A stretch of 49,350 nt of DNA from Opitutaceae bacterium (GTDB taxonomy: Bacteria > Verrucomicrobiota > Verrucomicrobiia > Opitutales > Opitutaceae), in the NCBI GenBank assembly GCA_017988885.1, contig JAGNQV010000004.1:1-49350 (forward strand), in the 5' to 3' direction. Numbering within the stretch: the stretch's first letter is position 1; each line of letters begins with the position of its first letter. Under the pieces are notes generated by a model that saw only the letters and a list, made by a program, of their open reading frames with translations, was not told the DNA's origin and searched no databases. The translations under genes and the position numbers were made by a program. Of the stretch, positions 16,490 through 26,280 are shown in pieces.

Positions 16490-19400
16490 TCAACCGGCGG
16501 CGATGGCGGGCTCGGCGCCAATGGTGCCCTGCAAGGCGGCGACGTAACCAGGAACGGCGACTCGTTGGAGCTCACGCTGCGCCATGACGAGGCGGTCCGC
16601 GATGCCGAGCCGGGCAGCCTCGCCGGCATAGTTGGCCTGTTGGAGAAATTTTTCCAAGTAGGCGGCGTGGCGCTGCCAGAGCCCGATGTCCACGGCCTGC
16701 TTGGCTTGCAGCCGGGCACGATACCAGTCGCTGGCCAGCACGGTATTCCGGTCGAAGAGGGCGCGAATCCCGGGGTCGTTGAGCTGCTTCTCTTCGTAGT
16801 GACCGTCGCGCATGAGGTGCAGCAGCGCGCGCAGCGGCGGACACGCCTGGGCGATGCTGCCGTCGTCGAAATAGCGGGCGGCGACACTGGCTTGCGTGGC
16901 AATGATGTTGGCCATGCCGTCGGCGAACTCGCCGAGATCCTGCAATTCGGGCTTCAACATTTCCTCGCTGAAAATCACGTGCGGGTGGTTGAATACCCGG
17001 CCGCAGAAATGCGCGACGAAGCGGCGGGTGATCCGGTAGCCCAGCCGGCTGGCGAGGACATTTTTTCCCTCATACTCAAAGTCGGTGCAACGCTCGAGGA
17101 AGCCCTGTGCGATGAGCGACGCCGGGTCGCGTTCCTCGACGCCCATGCGGCACCACACCTCGGGGACGAGCAGGCTGATGTCGTGATCGACGCGCGCCTT
17201 GGGACCGATGCAACCGGCGGACGACAGAAAACCCGCATAGCCGGTGACGGCATAGGAGACAAAAGCGGCATTCAGATCATAAATCGGCGGCAGCGCATTG
17301 AACGGCCCCTTGGTCAATGCGCCCTCCGAGCCGGCGCCGGTGGTGGAAGGAGATTTGCCGGTGAGGCTGCAGATGAACTCCATGAAAAGCTCGGGCAGCT
17401 CCATGTAATGCAGCGGATTGTGGACGGCGAGGGGACGGACGCCCGCGGCGGGATCGGCGGCGTTGTTGCGGCGGCCGGCGAGCACGGCGTTGACGGGGGT
17501 CAGGACGGGCAGCGGCACGGCGACCTTGCGCATCAGGCGCAGGCCGGCTTCGGCGAGATAGGATTCGCGCGGCTGACGCAGATCGGCGCGCACCTGTAGG
17601 TAGCGCGGATTTTTGGACGGCTTGCCCTGCACCAACCGCGGCTGGGCGGAAGAGACGAAATATTCCGGTGATCCCTCGCGGGCTGCCCGGATCAGGGCCT
17701 GCAACGGAGGCGTAAATTGGTCGAAGCCGATGGCGTCCTCGACCAGGGCGCGCGCCTGGGCCGCGTCCAACGGTTCGTAGTTGGAGAAAAATGTGCCGGG
17801 CTTGGAGAAGTCGGCCTCGGTCTGGTGATCATAGCCGCGATGGATGGCATCGTCGGGCCTTTGGAAGAGCCGGTATTCGCAGTTGTGGACAAATTTCAGC
17901 GAAGGTTCGACGGACGAGGCGCCGAGCCCCGTCAGTTGACCGCGTGGGGCGACGACGGAAGCGGTGATGTCGTCCTCCATCTGGATCTTGAGCGCGGGGT
18001 GAAAATCCTTGCGCAAGCCGAAGGTCCGCCACGAACCATCGGCGCCGAAACCGACCCGGAGAAAACTCGACTCGATGCGCTCGCCCTCGAAACGAAGTTC
18101 GTTGGCCGGGATGCCATTCACGACGTCCACGCCGAAATGCGCACGCCAGTCGGTGCCCCACTCGGCGCGGTAAAAACGCTTCACGACAAACGCGAGCTCC
18201 TTGATGTGCGGCGGGATGGTGGCGAGCCACGCATTGTAGTCGTCGGAATATTCCACACGCGAAGGCGTGAGGAGCTTGATGACCGAGCCCAGCGAGCGCT
18301 CCGGGCTCAGCAGCGGGCGCGGATCGGAGCCGCGTTGCGCGGCCGCAAGGAAGCGCTGCGAAAAATCATGCGCGAGCAGTGCACTGACGGCGTCGAGATC
18401 GGTCTGATAATTGGCCACGAAGACCGGACCGGCGATGATGGCGTCGGAGAGACTCTTGGAAATCTCGGATTTGCCGCCGCCGGAGACGGTGCAGGGCTTG
18501 TGGCAGAGCGTGCACTCGGCATGCGTGCCGACGAGCCGCCAAGTGCGGCTGCCGCGGGGTTTCTCGAGATGCACCTTGTAGCCCGAGGGCAGCACGTAGG
18601 TGTGGTGCAACCGGAGTGGGTGGGTGACGGTGCTGCCATTGTGCGGCCAACTCACGGTCGCGCCGGTGAGTTTGAAATGGGCGTCGGCGGGCACGTAGAT
18701 GATGTCGGGGTAATTCCGGTCGATCGCGCTGCCATCGGCCTGCGGCACGGCATGGTCACCGAGCAAGGCGAGCGCCTCGGCGAAGGTGCGGGGATATTTG
18801 TGCGTGACGCGGGCGGCGGCAAAGTCGGCCGACAAGTCGTAACGGTTGAACAACAATGCGCCGCCGGCGTGCTCCTCCTCGGCGAGGCCGAGCAGATTGG
18901 TGGCGTAGCTGATCTGCGTCTTCACCTCTTTTTTGCAGTAGCCGAAATAATTGTCGGAGATGACGGTGACGATGACGCCGCGGGCATCGCGGCAGGTGGC
19001 CTTGAAGGCGCCGCCATCGTTGTAGCGCTCGGCGGGGTCGCGCCAGCACATGCCGTCGCGGCGCTGGCGGGCCGTGGCGTCGGCCCACGTGGGCAGGCCG
19101 AGTTCCTTTTTCGTGAGCAGGTTGAGGTGCGGGGCGAGCACGACGCAGCCGGTGTGGCCGCTCCAATGCGCGGGATCAAGGGCGGCGTCGTTTTCCGGCA
19201 GGCGGGGATCGCCGGCGTTGCCAAAGATGCTTTCGACGAAGTCGAGGTTGGCGACGAGATTGCCCGGCACGAAGAAGCGGATCTCCATGCTCTTTTCCGG
19301 CGTGAAGCCCGGCACGGCAGGGCACACGACGGGTCGCAGCAGCAACGAGACGAGGCACGCGGCGGGTTCCGGCTGGGTGGAGAGAAACGGCAGTTGCTTG

Positions 19401-19951
19401 AGCTTGGCCGGCGGGGCGAAGGCGTGCGCGAGCAGACGGCCAAACACGGCCTGGGGCACGGCTTTCTTGTCGTCGGGCACGGGCAGGCCGCCCTCGGCGA
19501 CGTGAAAGATGCCCTCGGTGGTGCGCCGGTCGCTGGCGGGATTGTGCAACACACCCTGCCGCACGCGGTAGGAAGTGATGATGTCCGACTTGAACATATC
19601 CTTGTCCGGCGGGAGCGAGAGTGTGCGGGCCAGTCCGTAGCGATCGAGGACGAAGCTGCCCGAAGGCAGGCGGGGGGCGTCGGCGCCGAGATTGGCGTCG
19701 AGAAAATCCTGGATGCGCTGGTCCACCGGGCAGAGATGCCGCGAAAGCAAACGGTCTTTTTCGCGACTGAGCGCGACCAAACCGCTGGTGAGTTGGTCGA
19801 GTCCGCCGCCCTGCGTGAGGGGAAAGGTGGGGAGGCCGAGATAGCGCAGGCGGAGGTTGATGTAGAGCAGGAGCTGCTGTTCGTCCTCGGGCGTCGGCAC
19901 GGAGGCGAGACCGATGCGGCCGAGTTGTTCGGTGGTGAGTTGACCGTTCAT
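16490..19951 (-). CDS. large protein resembling PPi-dependent PEP carboxykinase
   Basis: A 1153-residue protein. Its length and the Gly-rich CTVSGGGKSEISKSL motif (about residue 490) fit the PPi-type phosphoenolpyruvate carboxykinases of Propionibacterium and Entamoeba, which interconvert oxaloacetate + PPi with PEP + Pi + CO2. Other notable blocks are VIVTVISDNYFGYCKKEV, HVIFSEEMLKPELQDLGEFADG and CIGPKARVDHDISLLVPEVW. The motif sits where classical PEPCKs have GLSGTGKT. ATG at 19951 (MNGQLTTEQLG) is preferred; in-frame upstream codons to 20038 encode residues with no family likeness. It could also be an unnamed family. The identification is by recall of motif and length, with no alignment. 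Confidence 0.58.
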   Translation of the reverse strand: MNGQLTTEQLGRIGLASVPTPEDEQQLLLYINLRLRYLGLPTFPLTQGGGLDQLTSGLVALSREKDRLLSRHLCPVDQRIQDFLDANLGADAPRLPSGSFVLDRYGLARTLSLPPDKDMFKSDIITSYRVRQGVLHNPASDRRTTEGIFHVAEGGLPVPDDKKAVPQAVFGRLLAHAFAPPAKLKQLPFLSTQPEPAACLVSLLLRPVVCPAVPGFTPEKSMEIRFFVPGNLVANLDFVESIFGNAGDPRLPENDAALDPAHWSGHTGCVVLAPHLNLLTKKELGLPTWADATARQRRDGMCWRDPAERYNDGGAFKATCRDARGVIVTVISDNYFGYCKKEVKTQISYATNLLGLAEEEHAGGALLFNRYDLSADFAAARVTHKYPRTFAEALALLGDHAVPQADGSAIDRNYPDIIYVPADAHFKLTGATVSWPHNGSTVTHPLRLHHTYVLPSGYKVHLEKPRGSRTWRLVGTHAECTLCHKPCTVSGGGKSEISKSLSDAIIAGPVFVANYQTDLDAVSALLAHDFSQRFLAAAQRGSDPRPLLSPERSLGSVIKLLTPSRVEYSDDYNAWLATIPPHIKELAFVVKRFYRAEWGTDWRAHFGVDVVNGIPANELRFEGERIESSFLRVGFGADGSWRTFGLRKDFHPALKIQMEDDITASVVAPRGQLTGLGASSVEPSLKFVHNCEYRLFQRPDDAIHRGYDHQTEADFSKPGTFFSNYEPLDAAQARALVEDAIGFDQFTPPLQALIRAAREGSPEYFVSSAQPRLVQGKPSKNPRYLQVRADLRQPRESYLAEAGLRLMRKVAVPLPVLTPVNAVLAGRRNNAADPAAGVRPLAVHNPLHYMELPELFMEFICSLTGKSPSTTGAGSEGALTKGPFNALPPIYDLNAAFVSYAVTGYAGFLSSAGCIGPKARVDHDISLLVPEVWCRMGVEERDPASLIAQGFLERCTDFEYEGKNVLASRLGYRITRRFVAHFCGRVFNHPHVIFSEEMLKPELQDLGEFADGMANIIATQASVAARYFDDGSIAQACPPLRALLHLMRDGHYEEKQLNDPGIRALFDRNTVLASDWYRARLQAKQAVDIGLWQRHAAYLEKFLQQANYAGEAARLGIADRLVMAQRELQRVAVPGYVAALQGTIGAEPAIAAG

Positions 19952-20118
19952 GGGATTAAAAGGGAAACGAGTGGTTGGACCCTCGCAAGCATTGCTGATG
20001 CCAGTCACCGGATAGTTGCCGCGTAAAAGGCTTCTCAAGCGTGTGGAATCTTACAAGGTGGGCGCCGTTTGCGCCAAACCGCCTGACTCACCCTCCCCAG
20101 CGATTGTTACCCTTGCCG
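19952..20118. other. divergent region between the PEPCK-like and GH95-like genes
   Basis: This 167-bp gap serves both divergent starts. No clear promoter, operator or ribosome binding site is visible; the sequence just before the GH95 start (CGATTGTTACCCTTGCCG) carries no purine-rich site. Confidence 0.4.
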
Positions 20119-22404
20119 ATGAATCTGAAACTCACCGCCCCGATCAAAACATGGGATGAAGCCGTGCCCTTGGGCAACGGCCTCCAAGGCGCGCTGCTCT
20201 GGGGCGAGGGCGGGCTCCTGCGCTTTTCGCTGGATCGGGGCGATTTGTGGGACGAGCGCCCGAGTCCGGGCAATCCCCTGGCGGGCTTCACCTACGCGCA
20301 AATGACGAAACTCGTCGCGGCGCGGGACAACGATGGGATCAGCAAGATTGTCGATGGCGCGTATTTCACCGATTACCCCACCAAGATTCCGGCGGGCCGC
20401 CTCGAAGTGGACCTCGCGACCGGGCAGACGCTCGAATCGTTCGAACTCGATCTGGCGAGCGCGACCGGCCGTGCCCAACTCGCCGGTGCGGGGGTGGTGG
20501 CAGCGTTTTTCAGCGCCGTGGCGCCGGTGGCGTTGCTGCGCGTGCCGGGAGCCGCGCCCAAGGCGTTGCGCTTGCTGGCACCGGAGTCGGTGAAAAAACT
20601 GGGCTATCCCGATCCGTCACGCGGATCCGAGAAGGACGCGCAGTGGTTCGTGCAGCCCGCGGCGGAGGGCGCGAGTTATTGCATCTATGCCGCGCAGCGC
20701 CGGGTGGGTGACAGCACACTCATCGCCACGACAGTCAGTTATTCTCCCGCGGATGGTGCCGATGTGATTGGCGCGGCGCGGCAACGCGTGGCAGCGGCGC
20801 TGGCCGCCGGCTACGAGTCCATGCACGCAGCGCATGTCGCGTGGTGGGGGAGTTTTTGGGCCAAGTCGGTGATCCAGGTGCCCGACGAGGAAGTGATGCG
20901 GCATTATCACCTCGTGCAGTATTTTTACGGCGCGGCCTCGCGCACGGGTGCGCCGCCGATTCCGTTGCAGGGTGTCTGGACCGCGGACGCGGGTGAGCTG
21001 CCACCGTGGAAAGGCGACTACCACCACGACCTCAACACGCAGATGACCTACATGGGTTATCAGACGGCGGGGCGCATGGATGAGGGCCGTGTGTTTCTCG
21101 ATTTCATGCACGGCTTGCTGCCGGCGTTTAGGAAGTTTGCGCGTGAATACCTTGACCAACCGGGTGCGGCGGTGCCGGCGGTGATGACGCTGGCGGGCTC
21201 CCCGATGGGCGGCTGGGCGCAATACAGCATGGCGCCCGTCAACGGGGGATGGGTCGGGCATCTTTTCTATCTGCACTGGCGCTATACCCGGGATGAAAAT
21301 TTCCTGCGCAGCACGGCCTACCCGTGGTGCCACGAAATCGGCACGGCGCTCCGCGGCCTGTTGCGGCCCGACGCCAACGGCGTGCTGGTGTTGCCGCTTT
21401 CTTCATCGCCCGAGGCGTTCAACAACGACCTGCGCGCGTGGCTCAAGCCCAATAGCAATTACGACCTGATGTGCCTGCGCATGCTTTTTCTCGGCAATGC
21501 GGAGATGGCGGTGGAACTGGGAGAAACCGTCGCGGCCAAGGATTGGCGCCTGCTGGCCGACGGCCTCGGACCGTATCACGTGACGGAGAAGAAAATCCTC
21601 AAGCTCAACGCCGAGGAAGAGCTGTATTTCAGCCACCGGCATTTTGCGACGCTGATGGCGATTTATCCCTTCAATCTGCTGACCATCGAGGGTGAACCGG
21701 CCGACCGCGCGATCATCGCGGCGACAATCCCTGATATTGACCGGCTCGGCGTCCTCGAATGGTGCGGCTATAGCTACACCTGGATGGCAGCGCTCCGGGC
21801 GCGCATCGGCGAACCCGAAGCCGCCTTGTGGCATCTCAAGGCCTACCTGCGGGCCTTTATCTTGCGGAATGGGTTCCACGCCAACGGCGATCAGACGAAG
21901 ACGGGTTTTTCCTCGATGGACTACCGCCCGTTCACCCTCGAGGGCAACTTCCTCGCCTGCGCGACGGTGCACGAGATGCTGCTGCAAAGCTGGGATGCTC
22001 GCCCCGGCGACAACGGATGGGGGCCGATCCGGATTTTCCCGGCGATGCCCTGGCGCTGGCATGAGGCGGCCTTCACGGATCTGGTGGCCGAGGGCGGGCA
22101 CAAGGTCTCGGCGAAGCGCGAACTGAATGCGACGACGTGGCTGCGGGTGACCGCCGGCCGCGACGGCGAATTGCGCATCCGTGATAATTTCGGCGGCCGC
22201 GTGCCGCAATGGCAGCGCCCCGGTGCGAAGCACATCGGAGATGATTATGTGTTCACCGTGCGCACTGGAGACGTGATTGAGACGACCCTGGCTAAACCGG
22301 AACAACTCCCACCAGCGCCCCCGACTCCGGCAGCGCCGTGCGACAGTTGGGACGGCGAAGTGACGGTTGCGCCCAAGGATCCCGGCGTGCCCATGAAATA
22401 CTGA
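20119..22404 (+). CDS. glycoside hydrolase family 95-like protein
   Basis: A 761-residue enzyme of the GH95 (alpha-L-fucosidase / L-galactosidase) type. The N-terminus has WDEAVPLGNGLQGALLWGEGG and LDRGDLWDERP, hallmarks of GH95 (PLGNG and a D-W substrate motif). The (alpha/alpha)6 barrel is seen in PLQGVWTADAGELPPWKGDYHHDLNTQM and NNDLRAWLKPNSNYDLMCL, and a C-terminal beta domain ends the protein. GH95 enzymes use an Asp activated by Asn residues in an inverting mechanism. ATG at 20119 (MNLKLTAPIKTWDE) fits the family start. No signal peptide is visible, which suggests intracellular action on imported oligosaccharides. Verrucomicrobia are known for many such fucosidases. Confidence 0.8.
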   Translation: MNLKLTAPIKTWDEAVPLGNGLQGALLWGEGGLLRFSLDRGDLWDERPSPGNPLAGFTYAQMTKLVAARDNDGISKIVDGAYFTDYPTKIPAGRLEVDLATGQTLESFELDLASATGRAQLAGAGVVAAFFSAVAPVALLRVPGAAPKALRLLAPESVKKLGYPDPSRGSEKDAQWFVQPAAEGASYCIYAAQRRVGDSTLIATTVSYSPADGADVIGAARQRVAAALAAGYESMHAAHVAWWGSFWAKSVIQVPDEEVMRHYHLVQYFYGAASRTGAPPIPLQGVWTADAGELPPWKGDYHHDLNTQMTYMGYQTAGRMDEGRVFLDFMHGLLPAFRKFAREYLDQPGAAVPAVMTLAGSPMGGWAQYSMAPVNGGWVGHLFYLHWRYTRDENFLRSTAYPWCHEIGTALRGLLRPDANGVLVLPLSSSPEAFNNDLRAWLKPNSNYDLMCLRMLFLGNAEMAVELGETVAAKDWRLLADGLGPYHVTEKKILKLNAEEELYFSHRHFATLMAIYPFNLLTIEGEPADRAIIAATIPDIDRLGVLEWCGYSYTWMAALRARIGEPEAALWHLKAYLRAFILRNGFHANGDQTKTGFSSMDYRPFTLEGNFLACATVHEMLLQSWDARPGDNGWGPIRIFPAMPWRWHEAAFTDLVAEGGHKVSAKRELNATTWLRVTAGRDGELRIRDNFGGRVPQWQRPGAKHIGDDYVFTVRTGDVIETTLAKPEQLPPAPPTPAAPCDSWDGEVTVAPKDPGVPMKY

Positions 22405-22488
22405 TGCGCCAACTTACTCTCGAACTTAAAGCCTATCCGAATAACTCCGGCCTGCATTCGCGAGGCCCTTGGGTTTCGTCGCTCGCAC

Positions 22489-22510
22489 GGGCGGTTAGGG
22501 ATAACCGCCC
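22489..22510. repeat. perfect hairpin GGGCGGTTA-GGGA-TAACCGCCC
   Basis: Nine paired bases with a 4-base loop, followed by CTACC. The same CCCTACC ending closes other intergenic palindromes at 39853-39901 and about 42888-42908, so this is probably a REP-like family. There is no T-run, so it is not a canonical terminator. Confidence 0.7.
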
Positions 22511-22540
22511 CTACCAGATCACAGATTTTCGGACGGGTTC

Positions 22541-22710
22541 TTAGCCGGATCCATTCAATTCAACCACGAATGGACACCAATCAACACGAATGGAAAATGA
22601 GGCGAACAGAGCTTCAAACCGAACTTACTGAACGGTGCATCGGCTATGCACTATCCAAGCCCCGGCTTGCTTCGCGATTCGTGTAAATTCGTGTCCATTC
22701 GTGGTTCTCC
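22541..22710. repeat. 170-bp inverted-terminal repeat element, copy 1
   Basis: The element begins GCCGGATCCATTCAAT, continues CCACGAATGGACACC, and ends GTGTCCATTCGTGGTTCT, so its ends are inverted repeats. The interior has GAGGCGAACAGAGCT, CTGAACGG-GCATCGGCTATGCACTA and GGCT-GCTTCGCGATTCGTGT. A second copy of almost the whole sequence lies in opposite orientation at 47354-47524. It has no coding capacity and looks like a MITE- or REP-like dispersed element. Confidence 0.85.
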
Positions 22711-22755
22711 ACTGCATTATTTCGGCTTATCATCCTTGGCCTGATTTCCACCTTT

Positions 22756-23505
22756 ATGAACTCACCTCTTCGCGCCGATCAAAAACCTCCTGTCACCGAG
22801 TCGGACTGGCGGGGCTGGAAACGGCTCGATTTTGTCGTGGCGGGACGCCCGGCGCTGCTGATCTGCCCGAAGGAACCGGCGGCCGGCAATCCGTGGATCT
22901 GGCGAACGGAATTTTTCGGACATTTTCCGCAGGCTGACCTCGCGCTGGTGGCGCTCGGCTGGCACGTGGGCTACATGAACGCCAGCGATATGTATGGCTC
23001 GCCGCCGGCGATGGCGCTGTTCGATGCCTACTATCGGCGGGTGACCAAGGACTACGGACTGGCCGCGCGCATGGTGCTGGAGGGATTCAGTCGCGGGGGA
23101 CTGTATGCCTTTAACTTTGCGGCGGACTATCCGGAGCGGGTGGCGGTGCTCTATCTCGATGCGCCCGGGCTCGACATCCGCATCTGGCCCGGACCCCGGC
23201 ATCCGTTGTGGGCGGAGTGCCTTGCGTGTTACGGTCTGACTCCCGAGCAGGTCGCCACGGCGAAGGTCAGTCCGCTGGATCGCATTGAGCCGGTCGTGCG
23301 TGCAGGCATTCCGATTTTTGGCGTGAGTGGCGATGCGGATGAAGCGGTGGATGTGCAGAAAAATCTGGGCTTGCTGGAGCAACGTTATCGCGCCGCCGGA
23401 GGTCTTATCGAGGTCGTGATCAAACCGGGCGGCAAACACCACCCGCACAGCCTCGAAGATCCCGCACCGATCGTGAATTTCATCCTGCAACACGCGCGGC
23501 AGTGA
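22756..23505 (+). CDS. alpha/beta hydrolase
   Basis: A 249-residue alpha/beta-hydrolase fold protein without a signal peptide. The nucleophile elbow is GFSRGG (Ser about residue 115), the Asp is probably in VSGDADEAVDV, and the His in GGKHHPHSLEDP, all in canonical order. The family includes esterases, peptidases and acyl hydrolases; the WHVGYMNASDMYGSP segment before the elbow resembles enzymes annotated as sialate O-acetylesterase-associated or acetyl xylan esterases, but the substrate is not determined. It follows the GH95-like gene by 351 bp, so an accessory role in glycan deacetylation is possible. It has its own upstream region containing a repeat element. Confidence 0.82.
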   Translation: MNSPLRADQKPPVTESDWRGWKRLDFVVAGRPALLICPKEPAAGNPWIWRTEFFGHFPQADLALVALGWHVGYMNASDMYGSPPAMALFDAYYRRVTKDYGLAARMVLEGFSRGGLYAFNFAADYPERVAVLYLDAPGLDIRIWPGPRHPLWAECLACYGLTPEQVATAKVSPLDRIEPVVRAGIPIFGVSGDADEAVDVQKNLGLLEQRYRAAGGLIEVVIKPGGKHHPHSLEDPAPIVNFILQHARQ

Positions 23506-23691
23506 TGGCGCAGCGAGGGGATGATGAGTGTAATTCAGAAACCATGAAGCCATGCCTTGGTGCTGCCGGCAAAGGTCTGACGAGAAAACATCAGAGCTTG
23601 CTGGATAATGCTTGGTGTCATTTTATAGCGAACGTGCTCCCCACCGCGAAGGCCTTTCGGTGAGACCAAATAACGCTGCTGTCCAAAGACT

Positions 23692-24603
23692 ATGCCTATC
23701 CCTGATTACCAGTCGTGCATGTTGCCTCTCCTCCGTTACGCACGCGATGGTGCAGAGCACGCACTCAAAGAAGTGGTGGCGGCGCTGGCAGAAGAATTTC
23801 ATCTGACCGAAGAAGAGAAAAACGAGTATCTTCCCAGTGGGCAGCAGACGGTTATTCAGAATCGTGTCGCGTGGGCGCGCACATACATGAAAAAGGCTGG
23901 GCTTATTGCTTCACCGCGCCGTGGGTTCATTTCAATCACCGACCGAGGCCGTTCTGTGTTGCGAGAGAATCCACAATCTATCGACGTCGCATACTTAGAA
24001 CGCTTTCCGGAGTTTATCGAATTTAAGGCGCTACGACACGAAAAAGATGAGTCGCCTGCAGTCACTCCAGCTCGCGAGACCGGAAAGACGCCACATGAAG
24101 CGCTCGAATTCGCGTATGACAGGCTTCGGTCGGAACTGGTCGCGGAAATACTTTCAACAATCAAGGTTTCAGAGCCTGCGTTGTTCGAGGAGATCGTCGT
24201 CGATCTACTCGTGAAGATGGGCTACGGAGGTTCACGGAAAGATGCCGGACAGGCGATTGGCCGGCGCGGCGACGAAGGTATTGACGGCATTATCAAAGAA
24301 GATCGTCTGGGGTTAGATATCATTTATATTCAAGCAAAGCGTTGGGAAGCCACAGTTGGGCGGCCTGAGGTTCAGAAGTTTGCTGGAGCTCTGGATGGGC
24401 AACGTGCACGAAAGGGTGTCTTTATCACGACTTCGGATTTTTCCCGTGACGCCGAGGAATACGTTTCTCGGATCGACAAGAAAATTATCCTTATTGATGG
24501 CCAAAAGATGGCGCGCCTGATGATTGATTTCGGAGTAGGCGTGGTCCCTGTTTCGACCTACGAAGTGAAGAAGATCGACTCTGATTATTTCGAGACGTCA
24601 TGA
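23692..24603 (+). CDS. mrr: Mrr-type restriction endonuclease
   Basis: A 303-residue Mrr family protein: a methylation-dependent type IV restriction enzyme. The N-terminal winged-helix Mrr_N domain (about 1-90) has YLPSGQQTVIQNRVAWARTYMKKAGLI and RGFISITDRGRSVL. The C-terminal restriction-endonuclease fold has ALFEEIVVDLLVKMGYGG, the Asp of GRRGDEGIDGII and the QAK catalytic motif in IIYIQAKRWE. Base composition is visibly less GC-rich than the neighbouring genes, with more A/T third positions, which points to acquisition by transfer. There is no adjacent methylase, as expected for a type IV enzyme. The flanking gaps (23506-23691 and 24604-24831) hold no gene. Confidence 0.92.
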   Translation: MPIPDYQSCMLPLLRYARDGAEHALKEVVAALAEEFHLTEEEKNEYLPSGQQTVIQNRVAWARTYMKKAGLIASPRRGFISITDRGRSVLRENPQSIDVAYLERFPEFIEFKALRHEKDESPAVTPARETGKTPHEALEFAYDRLRSELVAEILSTIKVSEPALFEEIVVDLLVKMGYGGSRKDAGQAIGRRGDEGIDGIIKEDRLGLDIIYIQAKRWEATVGRPEVQKFAGALDGQRARKGVFITTSDFSRDAEEYVSRIDKKIILIDGQKMARLMIDFGVGVVPVSTYEVKKIDSDYFETS

Positions 24604-24831
24604 CAAAGATGCCGAACTAAGAGCGTGCTGCATTGCACTAATTGCACGCTGGCTCAACGGACTTATGCCCTCGTCGGGGTTCGTGTAGGCGAGGCGGATC
24701 GCAAGCAAGCCGGCACTTGCGATTAAACTGGGTTATGCACTCTTCGCACGACCGTCTTTCCCTGTTCATTTATGTGCCCGAGCCGCGCGCAGAGCGCACG
24801 GCCCCACCGAATTCAGGCTATTTCGTTAGTC
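24604..24831. other. intergenic region after mrr, no gene supported
   Basis: This 228-bp gap between the convergent mrr and efflux genes contains a 6-bp stem CGCAAG/CTTGCG near 24700 and otherwise unremarkable sequence. No attachment site, tRNA remnant or integrase fragment that would explain arrival of mrr was found. Confidence 0.45.
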
Positions 24832-26280
24832 TCAATGATCCTGCGTTGGCTGTGCGATCTCCCCGGCCTGCCAGCCGCCACCGAGGACGGCGTAAAGCGT
24901 GGTGAGATTGGACAGCCGCGCCAGCCGGACCGAGATGAGCGACTGCTGGGCGGAGAAAAGTTCCTGCTGCGCCAGCAGCACGGAGAGAAAGCTGTCCACC
25001 CCGGCCTTGAAGCGCTGCTCAGACAGATCGTAGCGGCGCTGCACGGCGGCGACCCGGGCTACCTGGGCGTCAATCTGCTCGCCCACGAAGGTGCGCACGG
25101 CCAAGGCGTCGGAAACCTCGCGGAAGGCGGACTGGATGGCTTTCTCGTAATTGGCGACCTCGATGCGTTCTTGGATCTTGGCGACCTTGAGTTGCGCTTT
25201 GTTGCGGCCCGAGGCGAAGATCGGCAGCGTGATGGACGGCGCAAAACGCCAGGCACCCGAGCCGGAATCGAAGAGCCCCGAGAGTTCGGTGCTGGCGGTG
25301 CCGGCGGAGGCGGTGAGTTTTACCAACGGGAAAAACGCGGCACGGGCGATGCCGATGTCGGCGTTGGCCGCCTGCAAGGTGTGTTCGGCGGCGCGGATGT
25401 CAGGCCGGCGCGCCAACAGGTCGGAAGGCAGGCCGACCGGGAGATTCTCGATCAACTGCTGCGTGGCGAGCGAACCCACCGGAGGTAAATCAGGGGGCAG
25501 GGGCGCACCAATCAGGAGCGTGAGTGCATTGGCGGCCTGGGCCTGCTGCTGGGCGAACGCCGCGACGCTGGCGCGGACGGTCTCGCGCTGGCCCTCGGAA
25601 GTTTTCAAATCCAGCTCGGAGGTCACGCCGGCGTCAAAGGACTGGCGGTTGAGATCGTAGGCATGCGCGGTGGCGGCCAGCGTCTGCTGCGCGAGGGCGA
25701 GTTGCTCGTCGCTGGCCAGCAGAGCAAAGTATTGCCGGGCGACGGCGGAGATCAGCCCAATCTGCGCACTGTGGCGGGCTTCGTCAGTGGCGAGGTATTG
25801 TTGCAACACCTCGTCGCGGAGGCTCGCGACCCGGCCGAAGAAATCGAGTTCGTAGGACGGGATTTCGGCGGCAAGGGCATAGCTGCTGGTGATGCGCGAC
25901 TGGCCGGTGCCGTTGATATCGCCGGGTGTGCGCTGGCGCACGGCGTCGCCGGTGGCGTCGAGACTCGGGATGAGGGCGGTGCGCTGAATGTTGTAAAGCG
26001 CACGGACGCGATCGACGCGCAGGTCGGCGACGCGCAGGTCGCGGTTGTTTTCCAACGCGAGGGCGATGAGCCGTTGCAGGCGTGCGTCGCCGAAAAACTG
26101 CGACCACGCGAGATCGGCGGCCCCCTCCTTCGCTGAAGCTTCGGCGGGTGTGTCCTGCGGCAAAGCCACAGGCGCAGGATAGTTCGCGGCGACGGGCGCG
26201 GCGGGGCGTTCGTATTTTGGTGCGAGGGAGCAGCCGGCCAGCAAGGCGAGGCCGAGGAAGGAAGCGGTGAACTTAAACAT
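24832..26280 (-). CDS. RND efflux outer-membrane factor (NodT/OprM family lipoprotein)
   Basis: A 482-residue TolC-like outer-membrane channel. The N-terminus is a lipoprotein signal ([18 protein letters not shown]) with lipobox LAGC. The body has the two OEP repeats, with [32 protein letters not shown] and [31 protein letters not shown], a signature of the NodT subfamily, and [17 protein letters not shown] near the end. It forms the outer part of a tripartite efflux pump with the genes at 26273 and 29470. Its ATG overlaps the end of the pump gene by 8 nt, so the genes are co-translated. Confidence 0.95.
   Translation of the reverse strand: MFKFTASFLGLALLAGCSLAPKYERPAAPVAANYPAPVALPQDTPAEASAKEGAADLAWSQFFGDARLQRLIALALENNRDLRVADLRVDRVRALYNIQRTALIPSLDATGDAVRQRTPGDINGTGQSRITSSYALAAEIPSYELDFFGRVASLRDEVLQQYLATDEARHSAQIGLISAVARQYFALLASDEQLALAQQTLAATAHAYDLNRQSFDAGVTSELDLKTSEGQRETVRASVAAFAQQQAQAANALTLLIGAPLPPDLPPVGSLATQQLIENLPVGLPSDLLARRPDIRAAEHTLQAANADIGIARAAFFPLVKLTASAGTASTELSGLFDSGSGAWRFAPSITLPIFASGRNKAQLKVAKIQERIEVANYEKAIQSAFREVSDALAVRTFVGEQIDAQVARVAAVQRRYDLSEQRFKAGVDSFLSVLLAQQELFSAQQSLISVRLARLSNLTTLYAVLGGGWQAGEIAQPTQDH

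Larger units (their letters stand above)
22405..22755. other. 351-bp intergenic region with hairpin and dispersed repeat
   Basis: No gene is seen. It holds the perfect hairpin at 22489-22510 and the inverted-terminal repeat element at 22541-22710, leaving about 45 bp before the next start for a promoter. Confidence 0.6.

Noticed and set aside
17717-20026. 769-codon plus-strand open frame antisense to the PEPCK-like gene
   Set aside because: Long antisense frames are expected in GC-rich DNA; the sequence is Gly/Ala/Arg/Glu-rich with no family motifs, while the minus-strand protein has conserved blocks.
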